Shown: one piece after another, positions 18,590 through 27,310 of the stretch
How positions within the stretch are numbered: the first letter of the stretch is position 1
How the letters are laid out: each line of letters begins with the position of its first letter
Source: Anaerotignum sp. MB30-C6
GTDB taxonomy: Bacteria > Bacillota > Clostridia > Lachnospirales > Anaerotignaceae
Assembly (NCBI RefSeq): GCF_030908465.1
Contig: NZ_CP133078.1
Location: forward strand, 434,001-498,000
Reading direction: 5' to 3'
Length of the DNA: 64,000 nt
Notes under the pieces: model-generated
Told to the model about the DNA's origin: nothing
The model's input: only the letters and a program-made list of their open reading frames with translations
Database searches by the model: none
Made by a program: the position numbers and the translations under genes

Positions 18590-19192
18590 TTATTTAGGTT
18601 CCTCGGTGGTTGGTTCAGGGAAATTTTCCGTTCTTGCCTTAAACTCTACGGGATTTTGATCATCTTCTACGACTAAGGCGGTTAAAAAGTTGCCATAAAG
18701 ATGACTCACATTTTTTCTCCAATTTCTACAAATTTGTTGTGCTTGTTGTTTTGAAACAACGGAAACACTGATTTCCATGAGCTGTGCTCCATCGTCATCG
18801 CAAAGGCCACACTTCACAAGGAAGTCTCCGTTGAACTCGGGGAAATAATTCGCCGTAACTGCATACTCTGCACGAATACGTTTACTATTTTCTTTCACAT
18901 AGATGCTGATATCTTCTTTCACGCTTTCTTTTACATGGTTTTGAAAATAATTGATCACTTCTTCCCCTTCATCGGTAAGGGTGTAACGGGTATTATTATG
19001 CTCTTTTGTTTTTTCCAACCACCCTGCTTCTACCAGCTCTGCAAGGTATTGCTGTACGGAAAAATAATCCATATATTCTTTATTCAACAAAAATTGACAA
19101 ATTTCACTATTAGAAAGGGAGATTCCCATTTTTTGCACCAGATGCAGTATAATCAATTTATGTTCCGCTAATTGTCGAATGGGATCGGCCAC
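18590..19192 (-). CDS. DUF4364 family protein
   Basis: A 200-residue protein of a family widespread in Clostridia. The N-terminal half (residues about 8-85) is a winged-helix of PadR/MarR-like layout (LIILHLVQKMG, then the wing NNTRYTLTDEGEEVINYF). The rest is a conserved beta-rich domain without known function. It may be a transcription regulator, but no target is known. It heads no operon; the next reverse-strand gene ends 69 bases upstream. Confidence 0.85.
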   Translation of the reverse strand: MADPIRQLAEHKLIILHLVQKMGISLSNSEICQFLLNKEYMDYFSVQQYLAELVEAGWLEKTKEHNNTRYTLTDEGEEVINYFQNHVKESVKEDISIYVKENSKRIRAEYAVTANYFPEFNGDFLVKCGLCDDDGAQLMEISVSVVSKQQAQQICRNWRKNVSHLYGNFLTALVVEDDQNPVEFKARTENFPEPTTEEPK

Positions 19193-19260
19193 AGTTCAGG
19201 TCTCCTTTCAAAAATATTTTTTATTTTAACATAAATTAAGGAAAAAAAACAGAGGGAATT

Positions 19261-20178
19261 TTAAGGATAATAGGAATCGCCCTGGTGTATGTTCTTTTTT
19301 CTTAATAATTCATGCAAGCGATTTAGCACATCTCGTTTATGTAAACTCCAAAGAGGTGCTAAAAGTGTATTTTTATCTCCATCACCTGTGAGTCGGTGTA
19401 TGACAATATCAGGGCGTAATCGGGAGATGCATTGACAAAGGATTTCTAGGTACTCGTCTTTTTCCAGGGGAATATAGGTACCAGAGCGGTAAAGGCTTTC
19501 CAAATCCGTATGGGTAAGGACGTGCATTAACTGCAACTTCACACCCTGTATGGGTAATTGGTTAATAAAATCTATGGTTTTTAGCATGTCCTGAGGTGTT
19601 TCGTTAGGCAAGCCTAGAATAACATGAGCAACCACAGGAATTTGTATGGCATGTAACTTATATACACTTTCCGTAAAAATTTCATTAGAATATCCACGGC
19701 GAATAAACTTTGCAGTATCCTCACAGGACGTTTGAAGGCCCAATTCCACCCAGATTTTTGTCTTATGGGACAGTTCTTGAAGGAGCTCTAAAACATCGTC
19801 CCCTAAACAATCGGCACGGGTGGCAATAGATAATCCTGCAATTTGGGGTTGGGCCAAGGCTTCTTCATATTTTGCCCGTAAGACATTTACGGGAGCATAG
19901 GTATTGGTAAAGGCTTGGAAGTAAGCAATATAGCAGGCATCCGGCCATTTTTTCTGTGTTTGAGCCCTACCTTTTTCAACTTGTTCTCTAATGGAAAGCC
20001 TAAAATCTTCGGCAAAATCCCCCGAGCCACCAACACTACAAAAAATACAGCCTCCTGTGGATAGGGTACCATCTCGGTTGGGACAAGTAAAGCCACCATC
20101 CAAAGAAATCTTTGCAGTTTTTTTACCAAATAAACTTCGGTAGTATTCATTTAGGCTTAAATATGGGTATTGTGCCAC
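19261..20178 (-). CDS. TIGR01212 family radical SAM protein (YhcC/YtqA-like)
   Basis: A 305-residue radical SAM enzyme. The three iron-sulfur cysteines lie in FTCPNRDG and GGCIFCS (near residues 28-48), an arrangement particular to the TIGR01212 group rather than plain CxxxCxxC. Later motifs ATRADCL, ELGLQT and HVILGLPNET fit the radical SAM barrel. The function of the family is not settled; Elp3-like tRNA modification has been suggested. It is followed at close spacing by the next reverse genes, which share the transcript. Confidence 0.9.
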   Translation of the reverse strand: MAQYPYLSLNEYYRSLFGKKTAKISLDGGFTCPNRDGTLSTGGCIFCSVGGSGDFAEDFRLSIREQVEKGRAQTQKKWPDACYIAYFQAFTNTYAPVNVLRAKYEEALAQPQIAGLSIATRADCLGDDVLELLQELSHKTKIWVELGLQTSCEDTAKFIRRGYSNEIFTESVYKLHAIQIPVVAHVILGLPNETPQDMLKTIDFINQLPIQGVKLQLMHVLTHTDLESLYRSGTYIPLEKDEYLEILCQCISRLRPDIVIHRLTGDGDKNTLLAPLWSLHKRDVLNRLHELLRKKNIHQGDSYYP

Positions 20179-20199
20179 AGGGGTGCTCCTTTCATTACG

Positions 20200-20595
20200 T
20201 TAGGAAAGATTTTTTTGACGCAAACCTTCGCATAACGTCATGACTGCCTGCCACTTATCATCGTCATTCGCTGCATGGCGAACCAAAAGAAGAAAATCTG
20301 CCTTACTGCTTTCCAAAAAGGAGTGGGCAAGATAAGGAGAGTCTTCTTTTTTATAGGCTGATAAAAAAAGCTGTAAACTTTCCTCTGTGATTGCCAGAGG
20401 GATACAGGGTTCCATTTGCATCAGGACTTCCTCTACGGTTTCACTACCGCAGGGGCATTTTGAAAAATAGTAATAGAAGCTTCGACTATCAAAAAAACGC
20501 ACATGGGAAGGCGGAAAGTTCCTGCCGTCAGTCATAGTTTCTCGTAATAGATTTAAATAGCCGCAAAGTTCTTTGCGGCTGATTGATTGTTTCAA
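20200..20595 (-). CDS. Unknown small cytosolic protein, 131 residues
   Basis: A soluble helical protein with a CPCG pair near residue 47 and no membrane segment. TTG 20595 is preferred because GAGGTG then stands 6 bases before; GTG 20604 would overlap that RBS. I do not recognise the family. It sits between the CobD/HisC-like gene (74 bases upstream) and the radical SAM gene (21 bases downstream), likely in the same transcript. Confidence 0.55.
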   Translation of the reverse strand: MKQSISRKELCGYLNLLRETMTDGRNFPPSHVRFFDSRSFYYYFSKCPCGSETVEEVLMQMEPCIPLAITEESLQLFLSAYKKEDSPYLAHSFLESSKADFLLLVRHAANDDDKWQAVMTLCEGLRQKNLS

Positions 20596-20669
20596 AATAA
20601 TCACCTCAAAACCTTTGGGTTTTGAAAGTAATATGTGCTTGAACGTAAAAAAATAGTGATGTCAGTTTT

Positions 20670-21767
20670 TTACTCTACCCAAAGTTTCATCTCTTTTAAT
20701 AAGGCTGCATTATCCTCAGGGGAAAGAATACAAAAGCGTAAATAGCTTTCATCCAAAAAAGTAAAGGAAGATGCGTCACGAATCAACATTTTCTTTTGGA
20801 TTAATTTTTCAAAAAGCTCTGCCGCTGTAGTTTTATCCGTTAAGAGTCTTAGCAAGATAAAGTTGGCAGAGGAAGGAAATGCTTTTATGTTTTTCCAAGT
20901 AGATAGTTCAGCGAAAGCTTTCTTTCGTTCTTTGGAAATCAGCGTTTGGGTAGTGGTATGAAATTCCTTATCGGAGAAGATTTTCTCCCCCGCAAAGGCT
21001 GCCAAACTATTGACACTCCAAGGGTCTTGGTTTGTGATTAATCGATGCAAAAAGCTTTGGTTGGAAGAAACACCATAGCCCAAACGAATACCAGGAGCTG
21101 CAAAAAATTTGGAAGTACCACGGACAACAAATAAATTATCGAATTTTTCTGCCAACGGAATGGCACAAATTTCGTTTAAATTATCTGAAAATTCAATATA
21201 GGTTTCGTCAATCATAACAGAAGCACCGATTTTTTTGCAATGGAGTAAAACTTCTTCTAACTGCACCGTTGTAAAGGCAGTGCCTGTGGGGTTGTTTGGA
21301 TTACAAATAACCAACATACCAATATCTGCCGTTAAGGCATCGAGAAGTGCAGGCAGATTAATACAGAAATTATCTTCTTCCTTTAAGGGGAAATAGGAAA
21401 AGGTACCACCACAAAGGGAAACTTCTCTTTCGTATTCCGAGTAGGCCGGACCAATTATAATGCTTTGTTGTGCATGAACCGTTTGAATGAAGGTAGAAAT
21501 CAACTCGGTAGAGCCGTTGCCTACTACAATATGTTCCGTTGCCGCACCTGAATAATTGGAAATGGCTTGTCGTAAAGCGGTATACTTTTTATCAGGGTAG
21601 GTGGAAATAATACTTAGATTTTCTGCCAATGCTCTTTCTGCTATTTTAGGAAAGCCCAAAGGGTTAATATTTCCGCTAAAGTCTTTTATTTCATTTTTCG
21701 GAATTCCATATTTTCTTTCAATAGCGTCCAAATCGCCGCCATGCTGATGAATCAGTTGCATCACCAT
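20670..21767 (-). CDS. PLP-dependent class I/II aminotransferase, CobD/HisC-like
   Basis: A 365-residue fold-type I PLP enzyme. The N-terminal HGGD and FSGNINPLGFP signatures are those of threonine-phosphate decarboxylase CobD, which makes the aminopropanol phosphate arm of cobalamin. The PLP lysine is in RGTSKFFAAPGIRLGYG, and NPNNPTGT and DETYIEF are also present. No cobalamin gene is nearby, so histidinol-phosphate aminotransferase or a different amino-acid role cannot be excluded. The 519-residue unknown lies 13 bases upstream in the same direction. Confidence 0.75.
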   Translation of the reverse strand: MVMQLIHQHGGDLDAIERKYGIPKNEIKDFSGNINPLGFPKIAERALAENLSIISTYPDKKYTALRQAISNYSGAATEHIVVGNGSTELISTFIQTVHAQQSIIIGPAYSEYEREVSLCGGTFSYFPLKEEDNFCINLPALLDALTADIGMLVICNPNNPTGTAFTTVQLEEVLLHCKKIGASVMIDETYIEFSDNLNEICAIPLAEKFDNLFVVRGTSKFFAAPGIRLGYGVSSNQSFLHRLITNQDPWSVNSLAAFAGEKIFSDKEFHTTTQTLISKERKKAFAELSTWKNIKAFPSSANFILLRLLTDKTTAAELFEKLIQKKMLIRDASSFTFLDESYLRFCILSPEDNAALLKEMKLWVE

Positions 21768-21780
21768 ACGCTCCTTTTAA

Positions 21781-23340
21781 TTAAAAAATTTCATCTATCT
21801 TTTCAAGTTCCGATACTTTTGAGCTTTGCGCCTTAACACGAGGGTAAAGAATAAATGGGTCTCCACCAGCAATTTCTAAAACTTCCAGTGTTAGTTGATT
21901 TGTTTTAGTGGTGGAAAGGGAAAAGAAATCCCCTATACCTAACCATAAATCTTCCATGCTTTTGCCTGCTGTCTTATTAATGCTACGCTTAGAGCCTAAT
22001 GGAGAATAATCCATAGGGTAGTTATTCTCATCCAAAACGGTAAGGAGATAATCCCCTTCATCATCCATGGCAAAAGCCGCACAAAGGTCACGACAGAATT
22101 CGTCTAACTGGGTTGTTGTTCCAATCTCAATGATCTTCCAAAAATCAGGATCGTTTTTTCTAGAAACATGGATGGTGAGGACATCTTTTTCCGCACCCAT
22201 ATAAAATACCTCTTCAAAACGGTTGATTTCCATTTCCCGCTCCAAGGTGTCTAAAATTTGCTCAAAAGAAAGTTTTTTGGGCATAACATATTTTTCCTCT
22301 TCTTTGGCTTCAGACTCAAAAATACTTTGACCCAAAGGTGTAAGGGAATAATAACTGGGTGGTGTAAACAATTCTGCACCAATGTTATGTTCCATAGTCA
22401 GCAAGGCAGATAAATTGTTAACCAGATTAAAATATTTAATTGGGGTAAAGGAGATTGGTCGGATCATGGCAAAAAAATTACTCATGGGGAAGATAAGCCA
22501 TTTATCCAACATAATCCCTGTAAATAGAAAAGAGGAAATGATTGCTTTATCTTCTTCCGTTAGATCCTGAGGCTCCATTTGCCAAATTTCTTCAATATTC
22601 ACATCCACCCGTTTATAAAAATCAATGAAAATATGATCTGTCTCCGTGGGGTTAGCGAGGATTTCTTTGAAAAATCCAGAGGAGGCAATGCCTTGATCCA
22701 AATCCATGGAATAAGAAAAGCGCTCTGCCGCCAACTCACAAGCCGCTTCCGCCGCAATTTTTAAAATGGCTTCGGTACTTTGGGCAAATAGGGTATCACA
22801 ATAGGGTGCCCGTTGTACCCTTTTTGTATGAATGGAAGGCATATAAACAAAAAGCCCCATCCACCATGCAAGGCGGGTTAAATATTCTAAATAAAACTCA
22901 TGTTTGTGAGAAAGCTCTTTTAAGAGCTCCTTTCTATCCTCTTCCAGAAATAATAGATGCTCATCCATTTTGCAATCGGGCACACAAAAATCTGTAATTT
23001 TACGCAAATCTTCAACCAGAGGATGGTTTTCTAAGGAAAAAGAAAGTAGCGTAAATTCACATTTTTCTAAGTCAGGTTCATCAGGATTTACCTGAAGTGT
23101 ATATTGATATTCTTTGCCTTCATTTTCTCTTTCTAAATCCTGTGCAATAATATTTGCCGGGGATAAGAGGGTATCCGCTGCAATTGCAGTGTAATACCAT
23201 TTAGAAAACGCCAATGGGGCGGCATCCCTTAAACCTTTTTGGCAAGATAAATCCATATGGGTACACATGGGAGCGTAGCCCTTTAAAAACAAGCTCAGCA
23301 AATGGCTGTGCCCAGTTTGGGTAATCGTTTCATGGTTCAT
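21781..23340 (-). CDS. Large unknown protein with a PRiA4_ORF3-like C-terminal region
   Basis: A 519-residue soluble protein, helical over residues 1-330. From about 390 to 495 the pattern of strands, the WKIIEIG motif, TQLDEFCRDLCAAFAMDD and a late LTLEVLEI resembles the plasmid pRiA4b ORF3-like fold (PF07929), which also has WR.IE followed by a helix ending AFGWDD. This assignment is by eye. No signal or membrane segment is visible. It is the first gene of the reverse-strand block and precedes the CobD/HisC-like gene by 13 bases. Confidence 0.5.
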   Translation of the reverse strand: MNHETITQTGHSHLLSLFLKGYAPMCTHMDLSCQKGLRDAAPLAFSKWYYTAIAADTLLSPANIIAQDLERENEGKEYQYTLQVNPDEPDLEKCEFTLLSFSLENHPLVEDLRKITDFCVPDCKMDEHLLFLEEDRKELLKELSHKHEFYLEYLTRLAWWMGLFVYMPSIHTKRVQRAPYCDTLFAQSTEAILKIAAEAACELAAERFSYSMDLDQGIASSGFFKEILANPTETDHIFIDFYKRVDVNIEEIWQMEPQDLTEEDKAIISSFLFTGIMLDKWLIFPMSNFFAMIRPISFTPIKYFNLVNNLSALLTMEHNIGAELFTPPSYYSLTPLGQSIFESEAKEEEKYVMPKKLSFEQILDTLEREMEINRFEEVFYMGAEKDVLTIHVSRKNDPDFWKIIEIGTTTQLDEFCRDLCAAFAMDDEGDYLLTVLDENNYPMDYSPLGSKRSINKTAGKSMEDLWLGIGDFFSLSTTKTNQLTLEVLEIAGGDPFILYPRVKAQSSKVSELEKIDEIF

Positions 23341-23808
23341 TAAAAAGCTCCTTTAGGGAATTTTTTTTAACAAAGATTATGAGTAAAGCTGGATAAAGAT
23401 ATATCTGAACAAATAAATATATTCAAAGGTTAGCATAAACAAAATTTGACAATAGAATTCACAAAAATCTTTATTTCTTGAATTTTTAATCAATAACTAC
23501 TATGAACCTTCTATATGGGAAAGTGAAATCTCTTAATTTTTTACGACAATACATCGTTATAGAAGTATCTCAGTAAAATGAGGTGCTTCATTGTCTCATA
23601 AATCTTTGCTTAAAGTATTGTCTTTCTGCCAAACTATAAATATAATTAGGAAAGACGCTAAACTTTATTGTAGCAGAAAAAGTCGTAAAATGAAACATGA
23701 AAAGGGGAAAAACCTATAGCAATTTGCACTGTATGGATACAGAGATAGATTTGTTTTTGTGCAAAAGACAGATTTCCAAAAACTTTGGGGATTTTTAAAA
23801 TGAAAATA
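23341..23808. other. AT-rich intergenic region upstream of both divergent transcripts
   Basis: About 470 bases without a gene separate the reverse block from the pheB-thrB-lysC cluster. TTGACA near 23446 with a poor -10 is the only other promoter-like string seen. No stable hairpin was noticed. Confidence 0.4.
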
Positions 23809-23837
23809 TTGAAAAGTGATATAATTTATGTTATATT
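23809..23837 (+). promoter_or_regulatory. Promoter of the ACT-domain/thrB/lysC cluster
   Basis: TTGAAA (23809-23814) and TATATT (23832-23837) are 17 bases apart, 50 bases before the GTG start. Confidence 0.55.
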
Positions 23838-23886
23838 CCTTGTATTAAAAACAAATGTTTTTGGTAAAAAAACAGGAGGAGAAAAA

Positions 23887-24330
23887 GTGAAGGAAGACAA
23901 GAATTTTTTTATTGTGGATAAAAGCGTACTGCCAGAAATATTTTTAAAGGTAATGGAAGTTAAAAATCTTTTAGAAAGCAAGAAGGAAAAAACGGTTCAA
24001 GATGCTGTAAATAAAGTAGGCATAAGCCGTAGTGCGTTTTATAAATATCGAGACGCTGTTCATCCACTTTATGAAAATACCAGAGGAAAAACAGTTACTC
24101 TTTCTACGAACTTAGATAATACGCCCGGACTTTTGTCAGCGGTTTTAAATAGCATAGCCACTGAAGGTGCGAATATTTTGACGATTAACCAAACAATACC
24201 CATTAATGGTATTGCCAACGTTACGATAACCATCGAAACAAATGCAATGCAGGGTGATTTTAGTCGCCTGATTAACAGAATTGAAGGGCTGCAAGGGGTA
24301 CAATCATTAAAAATAATCGGTAGAGAATAG
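23887..24330 (+). CDS. pheB: ACT domain-containing protein, PheB/UPF0735 family
   Basis: A 147-residue protein. Its first half holds a predicted HTH-like segment (VQDAVNKVGISRSAFYKYRD) and its second half is an ACT domain (TLSTNLDNTPGLLSAVLNSI onward), the layout of the UPF0735 ACT proteins. ACT domains sense amino acids; in Clostridia this family is frequently beside homoserine and threonine genes, as here, so regulation of this branch is likely. GTG 23887 is chosen because AGGAGGA lies 6 bases before. A weak hairpin separates it from thrB. Confidence 0.85.
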   Translation: MKEDKNFFIVDKSVLPEIFLKVMEVKNLLESKKEKTVQDAVNKVGISRSAFYKYRDAVHPLYENTRGKTVTLSTNLDNTPGLLSAVLNSIATEGANILTINQTIPINGIANVTITIETNAMQGDFSRLINRIEGLQGVQSLKIIGRE

Positions 24331-24369
24331 AAGAATCTTTTTTATTTACAAATCAAATATGATTTTCTA

Positions 24370-24396
24370 GGCTCCTCTTGTAGGAGCTTTGTTTTG
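24370..24396 (+). terminator. Hairpin between the ACT gene and thrB
   Basis: GCTCCT (24371-24376) pairs with AGGAGC (24382-24387), then TTTGTTTT. It is a short terminator or attenuator, so thrB may also have its own start of transcription. Confidence 0.5.
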
Positions 24397-24480
24397 CCCG
24401 AAATGCTTTTTGGAAAATAAATGTATGCTTTTTAAGCGTAGAGCCATATACTAAAAGTTGTAAGAAGTGGAGGAAAAATT

Positions 24481-25383
24481 ATGATACATATACAGATTCC
24501 TGCTACATCGGCAAACATGGGGCCTGGTTTTGACTGCATCGGTGTCGCATTGGAATTATATAATCACCTTTGGGTAGAGGAATTGCCAGAAGGTCTGAAA
24601 ATAGACATAAAGCGTGAACAAGAGATAGAGATTCCTAGGGATGAAAGTAACTTGATTTATCAAACAATGAAGTATTTTTATGATCAAAAGGGTTTGGCTA
24701 TGCCTGGAGTGCACCTAATTCAGGAGGATTATATTCCAATGGTAAGGGGATTGGGTAGTAGTGCGGCTTGCATTGTTGGAGGCTTGATAGCTGCCAACGA
24801 GCTAGCCGGAAGACCTTGTGATAAAGAGGAGTTAGCCCAAATGGCGGCAAAGCTGGAAGGGCATCCTGATAATTCTAACCCTGCAATTTTTGGCAGCATG
24901 GTTGTGGGTGCCCAGGACCATGATAGAATGCAGCATGTGCGCCTAGACTTGCCGGAGGATTTGGTTTTTGCCACAATGGTTCCCAACTTTCCAGTTTCTA
25001 CGTCAGCATCCAGAGGTGTTTTACCTGATGGGTACTCCCGTGGAGAAGTGGTATTTAACGTTTCCAGAGGCGCTCTTTTGGTCGCATCCATTTTGAGTGG
25101 TAAGTATGAGAACCTTCCTATGGCCATGGAGGATAAGATTCACCAACCATATAGAAGCAAGCTAATTCCCAATATGGATGGAATTTTTGAGCAGGCAAAG
25201 AAATTTGGTGCATTGGCTTGTTATTTAAGTGGTGCTGGTTCTACGTTAATGGCTATGGTAAAGAAGGAGGCAGCAGAAGAGTTCCAAACAGAAATGGTAG
25301 GGTATTTGCAAACCCTTCCCGATCAATGGCAGCTGGCACTGTTAAAAGCAGATTTACAGGGAGCGAAGGTTGAGATAGAATAA
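24481..25383 (+). CDS. thrB: Homoserine kinase ThrB
   Basis: A 300-residue GHMP-family kinase that phosphorylates homoserine on the way to threonine. It begins with the family start PATSANMGPGFDCIG, and the ATP-binding glycine/serine motif is RGLGSSAACIVGG near residue 90; the late GAGSTLMAM is the C-terminal GHMP motif. Length is usual. The RBS is GGAGGAAAAATT before ATG 24481. lysC starts 15 bases after the stop. Confidence 0.95.
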   Translation: MIHIQIPATSANMGPGFDCIGVALELYNHLWVEELPEGLKIDIKREQEIEIPRDESNLIYQTMKYFYDQKGLAMPGVHLIQEDYIPMVRGLGSSAACIVGGLIAANELAGRPCDKEELAQMAAKLEGHPDNSNPAIFGSMVVGAQDHDRMQHVRLDLPEDLVFATMVPNFPVSTSASRGVLPDGYSRGEVVFNVSRGALLVASILSGKYENLPMAMEDKIHQPYRSKLIPNMDGIFEQAKKFGALACYLSGAGSTLMAMVKKEAAEEFQTEMVGYLQTLPDQWQLALLKADLQGAKVEIE

Positions 25384-25398
25384 CAGGAGGTAGAAACG

Positions 25399-26625
25399 AT
25401 GTTAATTGTGCAAAAATATGGCGGCAGTTCTGTTGCCGATGCGGAAAAAGTCTTTAACGTTGCCAAAAGAATTCTGAAAGCAAAAGAAGAAGGCAATGAT
25501 GTGGTTGTTGTTTTATCGGCTCAGGGTAAAACAACAGATGGTTTGATTGCAAAAGCAAAGGAAATTAACCCGAAAGCAAGCCGTAGAGAAATGGATATGC
25601 TTCTTGTTACAGGGGAGCAGCAGTCAGTGTCGTTAATGGCAATGGCAATTAACGCATTGGGTGGTAGAGCAGTCTCCTTAAATGGTGTGCAGGTAGGCAT
25701 TGAAACAACGAATAGTTATAGCAATGCAAGAATTCGTAAAATTCAGACAGAGCGTATTGAAAACGAATTGGAAAGAGGAAATATCGTTTTAGTAACAGGG
25801 TTTCAGGGTGTAAATAGCCATGGAGATATGACAACATTAGGAAGAGGTGGTTCAGATACTTCTGCCGTTGCCTTGGCGGCTGCGTTGCATGCTGACGTTT
25901 GCCAAATTTATACTGATGTGGATGGTGTTTATACAGCGGATCCAAGAGTTGTGAAGGATGCGCAGAAGCTGGATGAAATCAGCTATGACGAAATGTTGGA
26001 GTTGGCATCATTGGGTGCAAAGGTTTTGCATTGTCGTTCCGTTGAAGTGGCGAAGAAGTATAATGTAAAGTTATCGGTGCTTTCTAGTATGACAAATACA
26101 GAGGGTACAGAGGTGAAGGAGGAAAGTAAGATGGAAAGAATGCTGATTAGCGGCGTAGCAGCAGATAAGAACGTATCCCGTATTTCTATTATGGGTATTA
26201 AAGACGAGCCTGGTAAGGCATTTGAAGTGTTTACTTTGATGGCAAAAGAAAAGGTCAGCGTAGATATTATTCTCCAATCTACTGGTCGTGATGGCAGACA
26301 GGATATTTCCTTTACCATTGGCAAAGATGACTTAGATGTTGCTTTAAAGGCATTGGAAGACAATAAAGCTAGATTAACAGCTGAAACAATCCAGCATGAT
26401 GATAGTGTTGCGAAATTATCTATCGTAGGGGCAGGGATGGCATCAAACCCTGGTGTAGCGGCAATGTTCTTTGAGGCTATGTATGATGCAGGGGTAAATA
26501 TTCAGATGATTTCCACATCGGAAATTAAGATAACAGTATTAATTTCTGAAAAAGACATTGATACAGCAATGGTAGCGGTACATGACAAATTTAAAAATGC
26601 GTCTGTAAATATGAGAAAAAACTAA
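25399..26625 (+). CDS. lysC: Aspartate kinase (aspartokinase, LysC type)
   Basis: A 408-residue enzyme for the first step of lysine, methionine and threonine synthesis (aspartate to aspartyl phosphate). The N-terminal kinase signature KYGGSSVAD starts at residue 5, and LGRGGSDTSAVALA and YTDVDGVYTADPR bind substrate. Two C-terminal ACT domains follow from about residue 265, the site of amino-acid feedback. It is the last gene of the cluster; a terminator follows 19 bases after the stop. Confidence 0.96.
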   Translation: MLIVQKYGGSSVADAEKVFNVAKRILKAKEEGNDVVVVLSAQGKTTDGLIAKAKEINPKASRREMDMLLVTGEQQSVSLMAMAINALGGRAVSLNGVQVGIETTNSYSNARIRKIQTERIENELERGNIVLVTGFQGVNSHGDMTTLGRGGSDTSAVALAAALHADVCQIYTDVDGVYTADPRVVKDAQKLDEISYDEMLELASLGAKVLHCRSVEVAKKYNVKLSVLSSMTNTEGTEVKEESKMERMLISGVAADKNVSRISIMGIKDEPGKAFEVFTLMAKEKVSVDIILQSTGRDGRQDISFTIGKDDLDVALKALEDNKARLTAETIQHDDSVAKLSIVGAGMASNPGVAAMFFEAMYDAGVNIQMISTSEIKITVLISEKDIDTAMVAVHDKFKNASVNMRKN

Positions 26626-26643
26626 AATTAAGAAAAGAACATG

Positions 26644-26680
26644 AAAAGGTATCCTCAGTTTGATCGTGGATACCTTTTTT
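26644..26680 (+). terminator. Terminator of the thrB-lysC transcript
   Basis: AAAAGGTATCC (26644-26654) pairs perfectly with GGATACCTTTT (26668-26678). The T-run is part of the right arm. Confidence 0.85.
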
Positions 26681-26774
26681 GTGCTTTTATATCTAAAATC
26701 CGGAGCAAAGCGAAGGAGAGGTTCAATGGGAGTTTCTGAGTGAATGGAATTTCCCATTGACTGTTCCTTCGAGT

Positions 26775-27296
26775 TTAATCGTCACATCCAAATTTATTCA
26801 TAAAGAAGTAATGCTGCTGATTTAAATAGTCTCGAGCAATATCTAATGCTTCACCAAAGCGCTGGAAGTGTACAACTTCTCTTTCACGTAAGAAACGCAG
26901 GGGTGCTAATACATCAGGGTCATCAGTTAAATCAATTAGGTATTCGTAGGTGCTGCGAGCTTTTTGTTCTGCTGCCATGTCTTCATACAGGTCAGTAATT
27001 GGATCGCCTTTTGACTGAAATGCACAAGCACTGAAGGGAACACCAGCTGCGGATACGGGATAAACACCCAGCCCGTGATTTACAAAGTAAACATCCAGAC
27101 CAGATTTGATTATTTCATCTTTGGTGAGGCCTTGGGTTAACTGATGAAATATTGTTGCCATCATTTCGGAATGAGCGAATTCCTCGGTGGCAATATCGTT
27201 TAGTGTCGCTTTTGCTTCAGGTGTTACCATTGTGAATTTTTGGCTGAGGTAGCGTAGGGAAGCACCCAACTCGCCGTCGGGTCCACCATACTCCAA
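26775..27296 (-). pseudogene. cotJC: Manganese catalase / spore coat protein CotJC, 5' end cut off at the prophage junction
   Basis: The readable 173 codons match the CotJC/manganese-catalase ferritin-like fold from YGGPDGELGASLRYLSQ to the end. The di-metal ligands are in TEEFAHSEM, EQKARSTYEYL and REREVVHFQRF. CotJC proteins begin about 29 residues earlier with a conserved MW.YEKKL segment that is missing here: upstream sequence changes directly into the serine recombinase gene, and the only start left is TTG 27296 with no RBS. I infer that the prophage integrated inside the gene and that the 5' part lies beyond its other end. Excision would restore the gene. Confidence 0.8.
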
Positions 27297-27310
27297 TAGG
27301 GTATAAGTTA
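27285..27310. other. attL, host gene/prophage junction
   Basis: Homology to CotJC (left) stops within codons for LLEYGG, and the stop codon of the recombinase (27308-27310) lies just to the right. The crossover core must be within these bases, but it cannot be fixed without attR. I searched by eye for a second copy of this stretch up to base 64,000 and found none. Confidence 0.55.
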
